Shown in pieces: positions 8,466 through 16,456 of a stretch of 64,000 bases of DNA. The position numbers and the translations under genes are program-made. Under the pieces are notes generated by a model. That model did not search any database. It had not been told where the DNA came from and saw only the letters and a program-made list of their open reading frames with translations. This stretch comes from an uncultured Clostridia bacterium (GTDB lineage: Bacteria; Bacillota; Clostridia; Oscillospirales; Acutalibacteraceae), in assembly GCA_944380765.1 (NCBI GenBank), contig CALWIO010000007.1, positions 1 to 64,000 of the forward strand, given 5' to 3'. How positions within the stretch are numbered: the first letter of the stretch is position 1; each line of letters begins with the position of its first letter.

Positions 8466-8522
8466 ATCAACGACTCTCGTTCTCAGAACGGGGGTTTCAG
8501 GGAAACCTCACATATTGTTGAT
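8466..8522. other. Three-way-junction RNA-like element
   Basis: ATCAAC (8466-8471) pairs with GTTGAT (8517-8522) as an outer stem. Inside are two hairpins: CGTTC/GAACG with a TCA loop (8478-8490) and GGTTT/AAACC with a CAGGG loop (8493-8507). The element is 57 bases long and symmetrical enough to fold from either strand. It matches no riboswitch or ribozyme core that I know. It lies between the nitroreductase terminator and the tRNA-Gly terminator, with no adjacent reading frame it clearly controls. Confidence 0.45.
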
Positions 8523-8531
8523 GGGAAAAAT

Positions 8532-8568
8532 AAAAACTTACGAACTATTATAGTCCGTAAGTTTTTTT
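8532..8568 (-). terminator. Terminator of tRNA-Gly
   Basis: AAAACTTACG and CGTAAGTTTT arms with T runs on both strands. On the minus strand it directly follows the tRNA gene. Confidence 0.75.
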
Positions 8569-8571
8569 ATG

Positions 8572-8645
8572 TGGAGCGGCTGATAGGAATCGAACCCACC
8601 TATCGAGCTTGGGAAGCTCGCATTCTACCGATGAATTACAGCCGC
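8572..8645 (-). tRNA. tRNA-Gly (anticodon CCC)
   Basis: Read on the minus strand the 74 bases form a full cloverleaf. The acceptor arms are GCGGCTG and CAGCCGC, the T arm holds GGTTCGATTCC, and the anticodon stem CGAGC/GCTCG encloses TTCCCAA, giving CCC at positions 34-36. Discriminator T and an encoded CCA end the gene. CCC reads the GGG glycine codon. Confidence 0.93.
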
Positions 8646-8815
8646 AAAATATTCCGTACATTATTTATAGCACATAATGTCCCGAAAAGTCAATATAAAA
8701 AGAAGCCGGCGGCAAACAAAACAGGGAAAAACCTGTCCGCGTTTTTAATCACAGTTTGTACCGCTTTCGCATATTCTGTGATGTAGGAAGAGGTAAATAA
8801 AGGAGTGATTATTAA

Positions 8816-9538
8816 ATGAAAAAGAAGCCATTCGGCAACTATATGAAATTTTTCGGACAACTTTACTGTGAGCCTGAGGGGAACTGCTGCCCGTGCTGCA
8901 TTCCCGGACCTCCCGGACCTCAGGGTGAGCCGGGACCTCAGGGCGAGCAGGGACCTCAGGGCGAACAAGGACCTCAGGGCGAACAGGGCCCTCAGGGTGA
9001 GCAAGGCCCTCAGGGCGAGCAAGGCCCTCAGGGCGAGCAGGGACCTCAGGGCGAGCAGGGACCTCAGGGCGAACAGGGACCTCAGGGTGAACAGGGTCCC
9101 CAAGGCGAGCAAGGCCCACAGGGCGAGCCCGGAGAATGTTCAAGGGATATTTTTGCTTCATTTGTAACCTATGAAATAAGGTTTACAAACGGCAGTTCAA
9201 TACCTTTTGGAACAGGCGTTTTTGACCCCACGGGCAATATTACCCTCGCAGGCAACACGCAGATTGTTCTGCGACCGGGATATTATTTTATATCTTACAG
9301 CGTTTCGGCGGTGCTTGACAATGCCGGTTATATGCAGGTAACCCCGTCATATAACGGGACATCGCATCTTGAATACGGCATATATTTTAAGACGAACACC
9401 CAGTCGTCCAGCGCTTACGGCTCGAATTCGCTGATAATATATGTACCCGCGCAGACCAACTTTACCCTGACTTACAACAGCAGTACACAGAGCCGTTCCG
9501 GCGCTGCGACTGTGGCTGTAATCAAGCTGAACAGATAA
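8816..9538 (+). CDS. Collagen-like surface protein with BclA/C1q-like head
   Basis: 240 residues. A short basic N-terminus leads to a Cys cluster (GNCCPCC, near residues 22-28), then a Gly-X-Y collagen stalk of about 76 residues made mostly of ten near-identical GPQGEQ units, then a 135-residue beta-rich head ([29 protein letters not shown]) resembling the trimeric C1q/TNF-like heads of bacterial collagen-like proteins such as BclA. Such proteins form triple helices on spores or cell surfaces. No classic signal peptide is seen, which fits a spore-layer protein assembled from the mother cell; this is inference. The cysteines could cross-link trimers. AAGGAG precedes the ATG. It is a single-gene unit. 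Confidence 0.8.
   Translation: MKKKPFGNYMKFFGQLYCEPEGNCCPCCIPGPPGPQGEPGPQGEQGPQGEQGPQGEQGPQGEQGPQGEQGPQGEQGPQGEQGPQGEQGPQGEQGPQGEQGPQGEPGECSRDIFASFVTYEIRFTNGSSIPFGTGVFDPTGNITLAGNTQIVLRPGYYFISYSVSAVLDNAGYMQVTPSYNGTSHLEYGIYFKTNTQSSSAYGSNSLIIYVPAQTNFTLTYNSSTQSRSGAATVAVIKLNR
8905..9131 (+). repeat. 18-bp tandem repeats encoding the collagen stalk
   Basis: About ten 18-bp units (GGACCTCAGGGCGAGCAG and close variants) in tandem inside the collagen-like gene. Variation is almost all at third codon positions (ggacct/ggccct, gagcag/gaacaa), so the GPQGEQ peptide is preserved. Arrays like this change copy number easily between strains. Confidence 0.9.
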
Positions 9539-9552
9539 AAGCGAACAAAAAA

Positions 9553-9582
9553 ACGCGGCGGAGGATAAAACCTTCGCCGTGT
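9553..9582. terminator. Bidirectional terminator
   Basis: ACGCGGCGGAGG and CCTTCGCCGTGT arms, with a run of A on the left (T on the minus strand). It lies between the convergent collagen-like and DUF421 genes. Confidence 0.75.
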
Positions 9583-10257
9583 TTATATGTTCTTAAACAG
9601 AGTCAGCCGGCTGTCGCAGCCGTAAACGCCGAGCAAAATTTCCTTTGCGCTCTTAAAGCCCTGACGCTCAATCTGCTTTTGCAGCCACTGCGCGTCAAAG
9701 CCGAGCCGCTTTAAGTTTTCGTCCAGTATTCTGCCGTCCATTATAACTTCCGTGCTTATGGCTTCGGGCGGTATTTTTAAATTCATGTCCGAGGGATTTA
9801 CCGGCCTTTTAACAGCTTTGGGCAAAACGGTAAGCCTGCCGTTATACTCAAAAACAGCCGTTTGAATATCGTTTAAGTTAAAATAGCCCTCCTGCCGGCA
9901 CATCATCATAAACTCGCTTAAATCAATTTTTGCTTTTTTCATATTCTTGCGGTAAATTTTGCCGCTGTCCATAATGATTGTGGGCGAGCCGTTGATATAT
10001 TTCCTTGCGGAGGGCGCCTTGCCGCAGATATAGGTCAGTATAACGGTAATTGTTCCGTAAATTATCATAGCCGTAAGAGGTTTCAGCGGATTTTCAAGCT
10101 CTGTGGCAAACTCGGCGGCAATGGAGCCTATGGTAATTCCCGTAATATAATCAAAAAAATCCAGCTGTGACATCTGCTTGTGACCTATGATTTTCGCGAT
10201 TATAAAAAGCGCCAGCGCCGACAGCGCCGCGTTCAGGACAACTTTTAATATTTCCAT
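9583..10257 (-). CDS. DUF421 (YetF-like) membrane protein
   Basis: 224 residues. Three N-terminal membrane helices (residues about 5-80, with GHKQMSQLDFFDYITGITIGS) precede a soluble C-terminal half containing NGSPTIIMDSGKI and DIQTAVFEYNGRLTVLPK, the hallmark of the YetF/DUF421 family. In Bacillus, members are linked to the spore envelope and germination or to stress; the molecular role is not established. It has a good ribosome site (GGGGGCTGA) and is followed upstream by a small gene in the same direction 19 bases away, so the two are likely an operon. Confidence 0.85.
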   Translation of the reverse strand: MEILKVVLNAALSALALFIIAKIIGHKQMSQLDFFDYITGITIGSIAAEFATELENPLKPLTAMIIYGTITVILTYICGKAPSARKYINGSPTIIMDSGKIYRKNMKKAKIDLSEFMMMCRQEGYFNLNDIQTAVFEYNGRLTVLPKAVKRPVNPSDMNLKIPPEAISTEVIMDGRILDENLKRLGFDAQWLQKQIERQGFKSAKEILLGVYGCDSRLTLFKNI

Positions 10258-10276
10258 TTGTCAGCCCCCGTTTTTA

Positions 10277-10486
10277 TTAAGCCTTCCCGTCTTCTTCGGA
10301 AATATTACCGTTCCCACGCAATTTTTCTCCGCTCTCAAAAAATGCCCTGTGCGCCGAAATGGTGGCAAGAGTGTCGGCAAGCTGAGTCAGCGCCGTTGAG
10401 AGCAGAGCGAGTTCCTCGTCGTTAAGGCTGCCGGCAAGAGCGTTGACAATCGCGGTCAGAGAAAAGGTTATTTCACCGGCGTTCAT
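10277..10486 (-). CDS. Small conserved helical protein (DUF6774-like)
   Basis: 69 residues with a compact helical core (LTAIVNALAGSLNDEELALL, then LTQLADTLATISA) and an acidic, polar tail. The pattern recalls short clostridial proteins of the DUF6774 type, whose function is unknown. GGGGTGATG lies at a proper distance from the ATG. It precedes the DUF421 gene by 19 bases on the same strand and was probably transcribed with it. Confidence 0.55.
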   Translation of the reverse strand: MNAGEITFSLTAIVNALAGSLNDEELALLSTALTQLADTLATISAHRAFFESGEKLRGNGNISEEDGKA

Positions 10487-10569
10487 TTTACATCACCCCG
10501 TTAACAAAATATGATAACCCGTAAAAAAAGACACAGCCGGAAGCGGGGAGTGAAAAAGGGCAGAAAATA

Positions 10570-10603
10570 TCCCCTGTTTTTGAAAATTTCAAGAAACAGG
10601 GGA
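10570..10603 (-). terminator. Hairpin after the fructose PTS operon
   Basis: TCCCCTGTTT and AAACAGGGGA arms of ten base pairs, about 55 bases beyond the ptsI stop. The T run after it on the minus strand is short, so it may act as a terminator or an mRNA 3' stabiliser. Confidence 0.5.
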
Positions 10604-10656
10604 CAGTATATGCTGTAAAAGTAAACGCCTTTACAGACGGTTGAATTTTAAAAAGT

Positions 10657-12279
10657 CTATTCGCATTCGCAAATAGCTTTTCTTGTGGCGAGAACGGCGT
10701 TTGGCGTAACCGAAAATTCGTCAAGCCCCCACTTTACCAATAAGGGGATAAGCTCGGCGTCAGCGGCGGCTTCACCGCACATTCCAACGGGAATACCGGC
10801 TTTGCGAGCGCTTTTTATTGTCATTTCAATCGCCCTTAAAACGGCTTTCTTCTGAACGCTGTAAAGGTTTAATACTTTACCGTTTCCCCGGTCAACCGCC
10901 ATCACATAACCGGTAAGGTCGTTGGTACCTATGCTGAAAAACGCCGATTCTTTTGCCAGATCGTCGGCTATCAGCACCGCCGCGGGAGTTTCGATCATAA
11001 CGCCAACCGGCACATTCTTTTTAAACTGAGCGCCCCGCGCTTCCAGTTCCTTTTCACATTCCGAAATAAGCGATTTCGCGGCTTTAATTTCGCTTGTGTC
11101 GGTAATCAGCGGCAGCATAATTTTAATATCGCCGAAATACGCCGCCCGAAGCAGCGCTTTAAGCTGAGTTTTAAAAAGCTCTTTGTTGTCAAGACAGTAT
11201 CTTATTGCCCTGTATCCCAAAAAGGGATTGTCCTCTTTCGGAATATCAAGGTAAGGCACGGCTTTGTCGCCGCCAATGTCGAGCGTGCGTATGATAACCT
11301 CTTTGCCTGCCATTGATTTCGCTACGGTTGAGTACGCCTCAAACTGCTCGTTTTCTGTGGGCATGGAGTCGCGGTCCATAAACAGGAACTCTGTTCTGAA
11401 AAGTCCTACGCCCTCGCCTCCGTTGTGAATGACCGAGTCAATGTCCTCCGGCTTGCCTATGTTGGCGTAAACGGCTTTTTTAACGCCGCTTTTAGTAACC
11501 GTCTCTTTTCCGAAGTATTCGCTGAGCGAAGCCTTTTCTGCAAAATAGCTTTCTCTCAGCTTTTCATATTTTTCGGCGGTGGCTTCATCGGGTTCAAAAA
11601 TAATTTCGCCCTTGCTGCCGTCAACAGCTATCAGCGCGCCGTCCTGAATGTTTTCGGTAGCCGCCTTAACGCTCAGCACGGCGGGCATATCAATGGCGCG
11701 GGCGAGTATGGCGGAATGTGATGTCACCGAGCCTACCTCTGCGATTATGGCAAAAACATTATCGCGGTTTATGCGCGAGGTCATTGAGGGCGTAAAGTCC
11801 TTGGCAATAAGGATAGTGCCGCGCGGCATATCCTCAATGGATTCCGAGCGCACGCCGCTTAATATTTCCATAAGGCTGTTGCGAATATCGAGTATGTCCG
11901 AGGCTCTCTGCTTCATCATATCGTCGTCAACGGCGGCGAACATATCGTAAAAACCACAGCAAACCGCGTCAACAGCCTGCTGCGCGGTTTTTCCCGAATT
12001 TATGTTTTCGTTTATCTGTGAGAGCATAAACGGGTCGTTGACCATAACAAGATGACCGTTTAAAATATCGGCGTTTTCCTTGCCTGCCGACTCGTTCAAA
12101 CTTTCAATCAGCTTTCTTGTTTCTTTGGTATAGGCGGAAACCGCGTCCTGAAATTTTGCGAGCTCCTCCTGCGCCGTTGTATAGGCGCAGGAGTTTATGT
12201 CAATTTCAGCGTCTTTAATGATTTTCGCCCTTCCCACGGCGTAGCCGGAACTTACGCCTATTCCTTTAAGGACTTTCAT
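10657..12279 (-). CDS. ptsI: PTS enzyme I (PEP-protein phosphotransferase)
   Basis: 540 residues, slightly short of the usual 570. It takes phosphate from phosphoenolpyruvate and passes it to HPr. The phospho-histidine lies in GSVTSHSAILARA near residue 190. The C-terminal PEP-binding barrel shows FRTEFLFMDRD, RTLDIGGDKAVPYL and the active-site Cys in PVGMCGEAA. The start overlaps the end of ptsH by four bases, so translation is coupled. It is the last gene of fruR-fruK-fruA-ptsH-ptsI, so this genome keeps its general PTS enzymes inside a fructose operon. No second copy is in the window. Confidence 0.95.
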   Translation of the reverse strand: MKVLKGIGVSSGYAVGRAKIIKDAEIDINSCAYTTAQEELAKFQDAVSAYTKETRKLIESLNESAGKENADILNGHLVMVNDPFMLSQINENINSGKTAQQAVDAVCCGFYDMFAAVDDDMMKQRASDILDIRNSLMEILSGVRSESIEDMPRGTILIAKDFTPSMTSRINRDNVFAIIAEVGSVTSHSAILARAIDMPAVLSVKAATENIQDGALIAVDGSKGEIIFEPDEATAEKYEKLRESYFAEKASLSEYFGKETVTKSGVKKAVYANIGKPEDIDSVIHNGGEGVGLFRTEFLFMDRDSMPTENEQFEAYSTVAKSMAGKEVIIRTLDIGGDKAVPYLDIPKEDNPFLGYRAIRYCLDNKELFKTQLKALLRAAYFGDIKIMLPLITDTSEIKAAKSLISECEKELEARGAQFKKNVPVGVMIETPAAVLIADDLAKESAFFSIGTNDLTGYVMAVDRGNGKVLNLYSVQKKAVLRAIEMTIKSARKAGIPVGMCGEAAADAELIPLLVKWGLDEFSVTPNAVLATRKAICECE

Positions 12280-12542
12280 ATTTCTTCCAACCCGCTTTCG
12301 ATAAGGCGTACAGCCTCGTCAAGCATTTCCTGTTCGTCCTCGCCGCTGCATTCTATTGTAATTGGACTGTCGTATTTAATGCATGCGGCCATAATGTTCA
12401 TTATACTTTTTCCGTTGATTCTGTTGCCGTTGAAAATAATCGTAATATCCGATTTGTATTTTGTCATGGCGGTTATAAAGTTGTTGGCAGGGCGCATGTG
12501 AAAGCCCATTTTATCAATTACTCTGGTATCTTTGCTTACCAT
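12276..12542 (-). CDS. ptsH: HPr phosphocarrier protein
   Basis: 88 residues. His15 in GFHMRPA is the site phosphorylated by enzyme I. Ser46 in NGKSIMNIM is the regulatory site used by HPr kinase in Gram-positive catabolite control, so this HPr can act in both transport and regulation. The N-terminus is a little divergent (MVSKDTRVIDKM). Ribosome site GAGGTAATAAAT. It sits between fruA (10 bases upstream) and ptsI (4-base overlap). An alternative reading as an FPr-like fructose-specific HPr is possible from context, but the Ser46 region is of the normal type. Confidence 0.93.
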   Translation of the reverse strand: MVSKDTRVIDKMGFHMRPANNFITAMTKYKSDITIIFNGNRINGKSIMNIMAACIKYDSPITIECSGEDEQEMLDEAVRLIESGLEEI

Positions 12543-12552
12543 ATTTATTACC

Positions 12553-14490
12553 TCACTTGTTAGTCTGTTTCTTTTTAAGAAGGGCCAGCATAAGCGCGCC
12601 GACTATCGAGCCTGCCACAAGGGCTATAAGGTATCCTAACGGGTGGTCAACAACGGCGAAGGTGAATATTCCGCCGTGAGGAGCGGGACAGGCGCAGCCG
12701 AAGAGCGCGCAAACCGCGCCGGAAACCGCCGAGCCTACTATGCAGGAGGGAATAACGCGCAGGGGGTCGGAAGCGGCGTAGGGGATAGCTCCCTCGGTGA
12801 TGAAGCAGAGTCCCATAAGATAGTTTACGGGGCCGCTTTTAAGCTCCTCTTTTGTCCATCTGTTTTTAAAGAATGTGGTGGCAAGAGCAATCGCAATGGG
12901 GGGTACCATACCGCCTATCATAACCGCCGCCATAATCCAGGTGTTGCCGTCAGCGATAGCAGCCGTGCCGAAAACATAAGCGGCTTTGTTGAAGGGACCG
13001 CCCATATCAATCGCCATCATTCCGGCAAGAACTACCGAGAGAAGAAGACGGCTTGTGTTTCCGAGAGAAGCGAGACCGTTCGCGAGAGCGGTGTTGAGTA
13101 TTCCGATTACCGGATTTATAAGGCACATAAGAGCGCCCATTATGAATGTACCCAGAAGGGGATATATGAATACGGGCTTTATGCCGTCCATTGATTTGGG
13201 AAGCCATGAGAAAGCCTTTTTGATAAGCTCCACCACAATACCGGCGGCAAAACCTGCGAACAGCGCGCCGAGGAAGCCTGAAACCGCGCTGCTGTCGCCT
13301 ACAAGGTTCTGGTTTTCAAAGAAGGCGGCAAAGGTGTAGCCGTTCGCGGCAAAAAGACCGCCTATGAAACCGGGAAGAAGACCGGGCCTGTCGGAAATGG
13401 ACTGCGCGATATATGCCGAAAGAATGGGAAGCATAAAGGCGAACGCGGCTTTACCTATCCAGAACACAACCGCGGCCGCGTGGCTTGTAAAGCCGAAGGT
13501 GCCGCCCGCGTCTGCGTTGCCTGCTATGCTATCTATCAGGAAACCGAGCGCCACAAGCACACCGCCGCCCACAACAAAGGGAAGCATGTGCGAAACACCG
13601 TTCATAAGGTGCTTGTAAATTTTTCTTGTAAAGCTCTCTTTTTCCTGCGAATCGTCAGCGGCGTCATTTTCCCCGTCATGCTGATATACGGGAGCTTTTC
13701 CGTCAATGATTTTCTGTATAAGCTCTTCGGGCTTGTTGATTCCGCTTGAAACCGAAACCTTTAAAACCGGCTTGCCGTTAAAGCGCGCCATTTCAACATT
13801 CTTGTCGGCGGCTACAATAATGCCGTCGCATTCCTCAATTTCTTTTTTTGTAAGAGCGTTCTTTGTTCCGCCCGAACCGTTTGTTTCGGCTTTAAGAGGA
13901 TAACCCATTTTTTCTCCGGCTTTTGTAAGAGCCTCAGCCGCCATATATGTGTGAGCTATTCCGGTAGGGCAGGCGGTAACCGCCAGTATGCGGTAGCCTG
14001 TTTCTGCCTTTTCGGGTTTGGGCTCGTCAGGAAATTTTTCCTTTTCCGCATTGTCGATAATTTCAAGGAACTTTTCGGCTGACGGAGCGTTTCTGAGCGC
14101 CTGCGCAAAATCGCCGTCCATAAGCATCATCATAAGTCTTGAAAGAATTTCAAGATGAACTTCACCGTTTTCGGTGGCGGCAATCATAAACAGAAGGTCG
14201 GAATTTTTGCCGTCGGGCGCGCCGTAGTCGATTCCGCCCGGTACGGTTATACACGAAAGCGCGGGAGCTTTGACAGCCGCCGATTTTGCGTGCGGAACGG
14301 CTATTCCCTCGCCTATGGCGGTAGTTGACTGCGCTTCCCGGGCGAGAATATCCTCCTTGTAGCGCGCCGGGTCTGAAAGATTGCCAGCTTTTTCGTGCAG
14401 CGAAATAAGCTTGTCAATGGCTTCTTGCTTGGTTTTGACGCCGGAATTAAGCTCAATCGCGGCAGACTTTAATAAATCTGTGATACGCAT
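12553..14490 (-). CDS. fruA: Fructose PTS transporter, fused IIABC
   Basis: 645 residues in A-B-C order. The IIA domain (1-145) has its phospho-His in GIAVPHAKS near 60. The IIB domain (about 162-260) has the phospho-Cys in AVTACPTGIAHT. The IIC channel (about 290-640) has some nine membrane helices and the GGPFNKAAY and FITEGAIPYAASDP signatures of the fructose family. It imports fructose and releases fructose-1-phosphate, which the neighbouring FruK uses. The ATG at 14490 is preferred: AAAGGAG lies seven bases upstream, and inside the longer frame starting at GTG 14508. The Asp/Glu-rich linker before IIC is normal for the family. A mannose-type role cannot be excluded, but the neighbours argue for fructose. 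Confidence 0.93.
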   Translation of the reverse strand: MRITDLLKSAAIELNSGVKTKQEAIDKLISLHEKAGNLSDPARYKEDILAREAQSTTAIGEGIAVPHAKSAAVKAPALSCITVPGGIDYGAPDGKNSDLLFMIAATENGEVHLEILSRLMMMLMDGDFAQALRNAPSAEKFLEIIDNAEKEKFPDEPKPEKAETGYRILAVTACPTGIAHTYMAAEALTKAGEKMGYPLKAETNGSGGTKNALTKKEIEECDGIIVAADKNVEMARFNGKPVLKVSVSSGINKPEELIQKIIDGKAPVYQHDGENDAADDSQEKESFTRKIYKHLMNGVSHMLPFVVGGGVLVALGFLIDSIAGNADAGGTFGFTSHAAAVVFWIGKAAFAFMLPILSAYIAQSISDRPGLLPGFIGGLFAANGYTFAAFFENQNLVGDSSAVSGFLGALFAGFAAGIVVELIKKAFSWLPKSMDGIKPVFIYPLLGTFIMGALMCLINPVIGILNTALANGLASLGNTSRLLLSVVLAGMMAIDMGGPFNKAAYVFGTAAIADGNTWIMAAVMIGGMVPPIAIALATTFFKNRWTKEELKSGPVNYLMGLCFITEGAIPYAASDPLRVIPSCIVGSAVSGAVCALFGCACPAPHGGIFTFAVVDHPLGYLIALVAGSIVGALMLALLKKKQTNK

Positions 14491-14504
14491 AATATTTTCT
14501 CCTT

Positions 14505-15407
14505 TCACAAGTTTTTGTAAATTTGTTTTATTTCATCGGCTTTCGCCAATTCTTTTGAAAACGCGGTGGCCGCCGAGCAGGCAACCGAAAGTTTAAGCGC
14601 TTCGCCGTAATCCTCTTTAAAGATGTATCCGGCTATAAATCCCGCAACCATAGAGTCGCCGCAGCCTACGGAATTTACAAGCTTTCCCTTTACGGCTTTC
14701 GCGGGGTGAACCTCTGAGAACTCGTCTATAAGAACCGCGCCGTCGCCGCCTCTTGAAACGAGCACATTTACGGCTCCCATCTCTTTAAGCTTAAAAGCGT
14801 ATTTAACAATGTCCTCTTCTGAGGTGAGCTCTTTTGAGAAAATCTCGCCCAGCTCGTGGTGATTGGGCTTAATTAAAAACGGCTTGTATTTAAGAACATT
14901 AAGAAGCTGCTTTCCGGTTGTGTCAACAACAAAGCGCACGCCCCGTCCTTCAAGCCGGGAGAGCATTTTGCCGTACAGGTCGTCGGGCAGCTTTGCGGAA
15001 ACGCTGCCGGCAAGCACCAGGTAGTCGCCCTCTTTAAGAGAGTCGAGCTTGTTTAAGAGAGTTTCCGTATTTTTTTCGGAAATTTCCGGACCCTCGGCGT
15101 TTATGTCCAGCTCGCGGCCGTATTTAATCTTTACATTTATTCTTGTATAACCCTCTTCAAGCATAGTAAAATCGTTGCTGATTGAGTCGGCGTCAAGCAT
15201 TTCTTTGAGCTTGTTTCCGGTAAATCCGGCGGCAAAGCCGAGAGCCGTTGTCGGCACGCCGAGCCGGGAGAGTACCGCCGAAACATTTATTCCCTTGCCC
15301 CCGTAGTAAAGTTCCTCGGATTCGGTGCGGTTGACATCGTCGGTGTTAAGCGAGCCGAGATTCATAACATAGTCGAGAGCGGGATTGACTGTAACCGTAT
15401 AAACCAT
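14505..15407 (-). CDS. fruK: 1-phosphofructokinase
   Basis: 300 residues of the PfkB ribokinase-like fold. It phosphorylates fructose-1-phosphate to fructose-1,6-bisphosphate. The start MVYTVTVNPALDYV is typical of FruK. GGKGINVSAVLSRLG near 35-50 is the substrate-binding motif, and NSVGCGDSMVAGFIAGY near 250 is the ATP/anion-hole motif with catalytic Asp. The ATG at 15407 has AAGGAGTTGATAATT before it; a TTG nine bases upstream overlaps that site. It lies between fruR (28 bases) and fruA (its stop overlaps the fruA leader). Tagatose-6-phosphate kinase is the closest alternative, unlikely given the linked transporter. Confidence 0.93.
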   Translation of the reverse strand: MVYTVTVNPALDYVMNLGSLNTDDVNRTESEELYYGGKGINVSAVLSRLGVPTTALGFAAGFTGNKLKEMLDADSISNDFTMLEEGYTRINVKIKYGRELDINAEGPEISEKNTETLLNKLDSLKEGDYLVLAGSVSAKLPDDLYGKMLSRLEGRGVRFVVDTTGKQLLNVLKYKPFLIKPNHHELGEIFSKELTSEEDIVKYAFKLKEMGAVNVLVSRGGDGAVLIDEFSEVHPAKAVKGKLVNSVGCGDSMVAGFIAGYIFKEDYGEALKLSVACSAATAFSKELAKADEIKQIYKNL

Positions 15408-15434
15408 AATTATCAACTCCTTTTTCGCTTTGAG

Positions 15435-16184
15435 CTATTGCGCTACCTTGATGACGGTCAGCTTGTCAAAAATACCGTCGGGCATTTTGTCGGTTATTAT
15501 GCACGCGCGGTCAATGGGGGCGAAGCTGATTGACGAAACTTTTCCGAATTTAGAGGAATCCGCTAAAATATATGTCACAAACGAACGGTTTATAGCCGCG
15601 GCCTTTACAAACGCCTCTTCGCTGTCGGGAGTTGAAAAGCCCTGCGCCTCTGTAATGCCGTTGGCGCCTATAAACGCCTTGGTGAAATTGTAGTTTTGCA
15701 GATTGTTGGCGGCGGCAAGCCCTATAATAGCTTCGGTAGAATGTTTAAGCTGACCGCCCAGAATACAAACCGAAAAGCCTTTTTTTGAAAGAGCCTTCGC
15801 GTGGGTTATTCCGTTTGTGACAAAATTCGCCTTAATTCCTTCGGAAAGATAGTCTATCATAAAGAGTGTGGTCGTTCCCGCGTCAAGATATACAAAATCG
15901 CTGCTGTTAATCTGCGAAGCGGCGTATTTTGCTATTCTGCGTTTTTCGTCAATGTTCTTTTCGCTTTTGTCGCTTACCGTGTCCTCGCCGGAAATAAACT
16001 GCTTTTTTGTAAGCGTGGCGCCTCCGTGTATTTTTTTCAGATTTCCGCTGTTTGAAAGCAAAATCAAATCACGCCTGACGGTGGATTCCGAAACTCCGAG
16101 AGTTTTTGTAAGCTCCGCAACCGAAACCGAACCCTTTTCGCTTAGTATTTTAAGTATAGCCTCGTGTCTTTCCTGAGTCAGCAT
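15435..16184 (-). CDS. fruR: DeoR-family repressor of the fructose operon
   Basis: 249 residues. The N-terminal DeoR helix-turn-helix (MLTQERHEAILKIL, then VSVAELTKTLGVSESTVRRDL) binds DNA. The C-terminal sugar-phosphate sensor has the family motifs GGATLTKKQ near 60, VYLDAGTTTLFMIDYL near 95 and GANGIT near 160. FruR proteins are released from DNA by fructose-1-phosphate. It is the first gene of the operon, so it regulates itself and fruK-fruA-ptsH-ptsI. The ATG at 16184 follows GAAGGTGACGCT; an upstream ATG at 16217 would overlap the promoter. Confidence 0.9.
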   Translation of the reverse strand: MLTQERHEAILKILSEKGSVSVAELTKTLGVSESTVRRDLILLSNSGNLKKIHGGATLTKKQFISGEDTVSDKSEKNIDEKRRIAKYAASQINSSDFVYLDAGTTTLFMIDYLSEGIKANFVTNGITHAKALSKKGFSVCILGGQLKHSTEAIIGLAAANNLQNYNFTKAFIGANGITEAQGFSTPDSEEAFVKAAAINRSFVTYILADSSKFGKVSSISFAPIDRACIITDKMPDGIFDKLTVIKVAQ

Positions 16185-16207
16185 AGCGTCACCTTCTTTA
16201 CGGTTAC

Positions 16208-16236
16208 AGTGTAACATAATTTTTGATAGTTTTCAA
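16208..16236 (-). promoter_or_regulatory. Promoter of the fructose operon
   Basis: On the minus strand, TTGAAA (16231-16236), 17 bases, TACACT (16208-16213). The same stretch contains GTGATTGAAAACTATCAAAA, an imperfect repeat of the TGATTGAAA kind often bound by DeoR-type FruR. A further cluster of TGATT repeats lies upstream at 16311-16340 (tgattatgactgattttgat), possibly a second operator. Confidence 0.6.
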
Positions 16237-16370
16237 TCACTAACAGTCAATTTCGTGCAAATATATATAGAAACCAGCCGCATTTTGGTCATATTTTTAA
16301 TAAAACGGCTGTGATTATGACTGATTTTGATTGATTTATGAAAAACAGCGGCAAAACAGTCATCAAAAAA

Positions 16371-16412
16371 CAAAAAGAACGGAGCGCCCGCTGAGTATCA
16401 GCGAACGCTCCG
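16371..16412 (-). terminator. Terminator of the amt-PII gene
   Basis: CGGAGCG and CGCTCCG arms (with an inner CGCTGA/TCAGCG pairing), followed on the minus strand by TTCTTTTTGTTTTTT. It lies 45 bases past the stop codon. Confidence 0.75.
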
Positions 16413-16456
16413 CCTGTGTATTTTTTTGCAAGGCTGCAAACTGAGTTAAAAGGGAA

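Noticed and set aside
8571-8786. A plus-strand reading frame of 71 codons
   Set aside because: It runs antisense through the tRNA-Gly gene and has no ribosome site; it is chance.
8905-9131. CRISPR-like array
   Set aside because: The repeats are contiguous 18-bp coding units without spacers.
8690-9167. Long repetitive reading frames on both strands over the collagen repeats
   Set aside because: They are the other frames of an 18-bp repeat array. Only the plus frame from 8816 has a ribosome site and a sensible protein.
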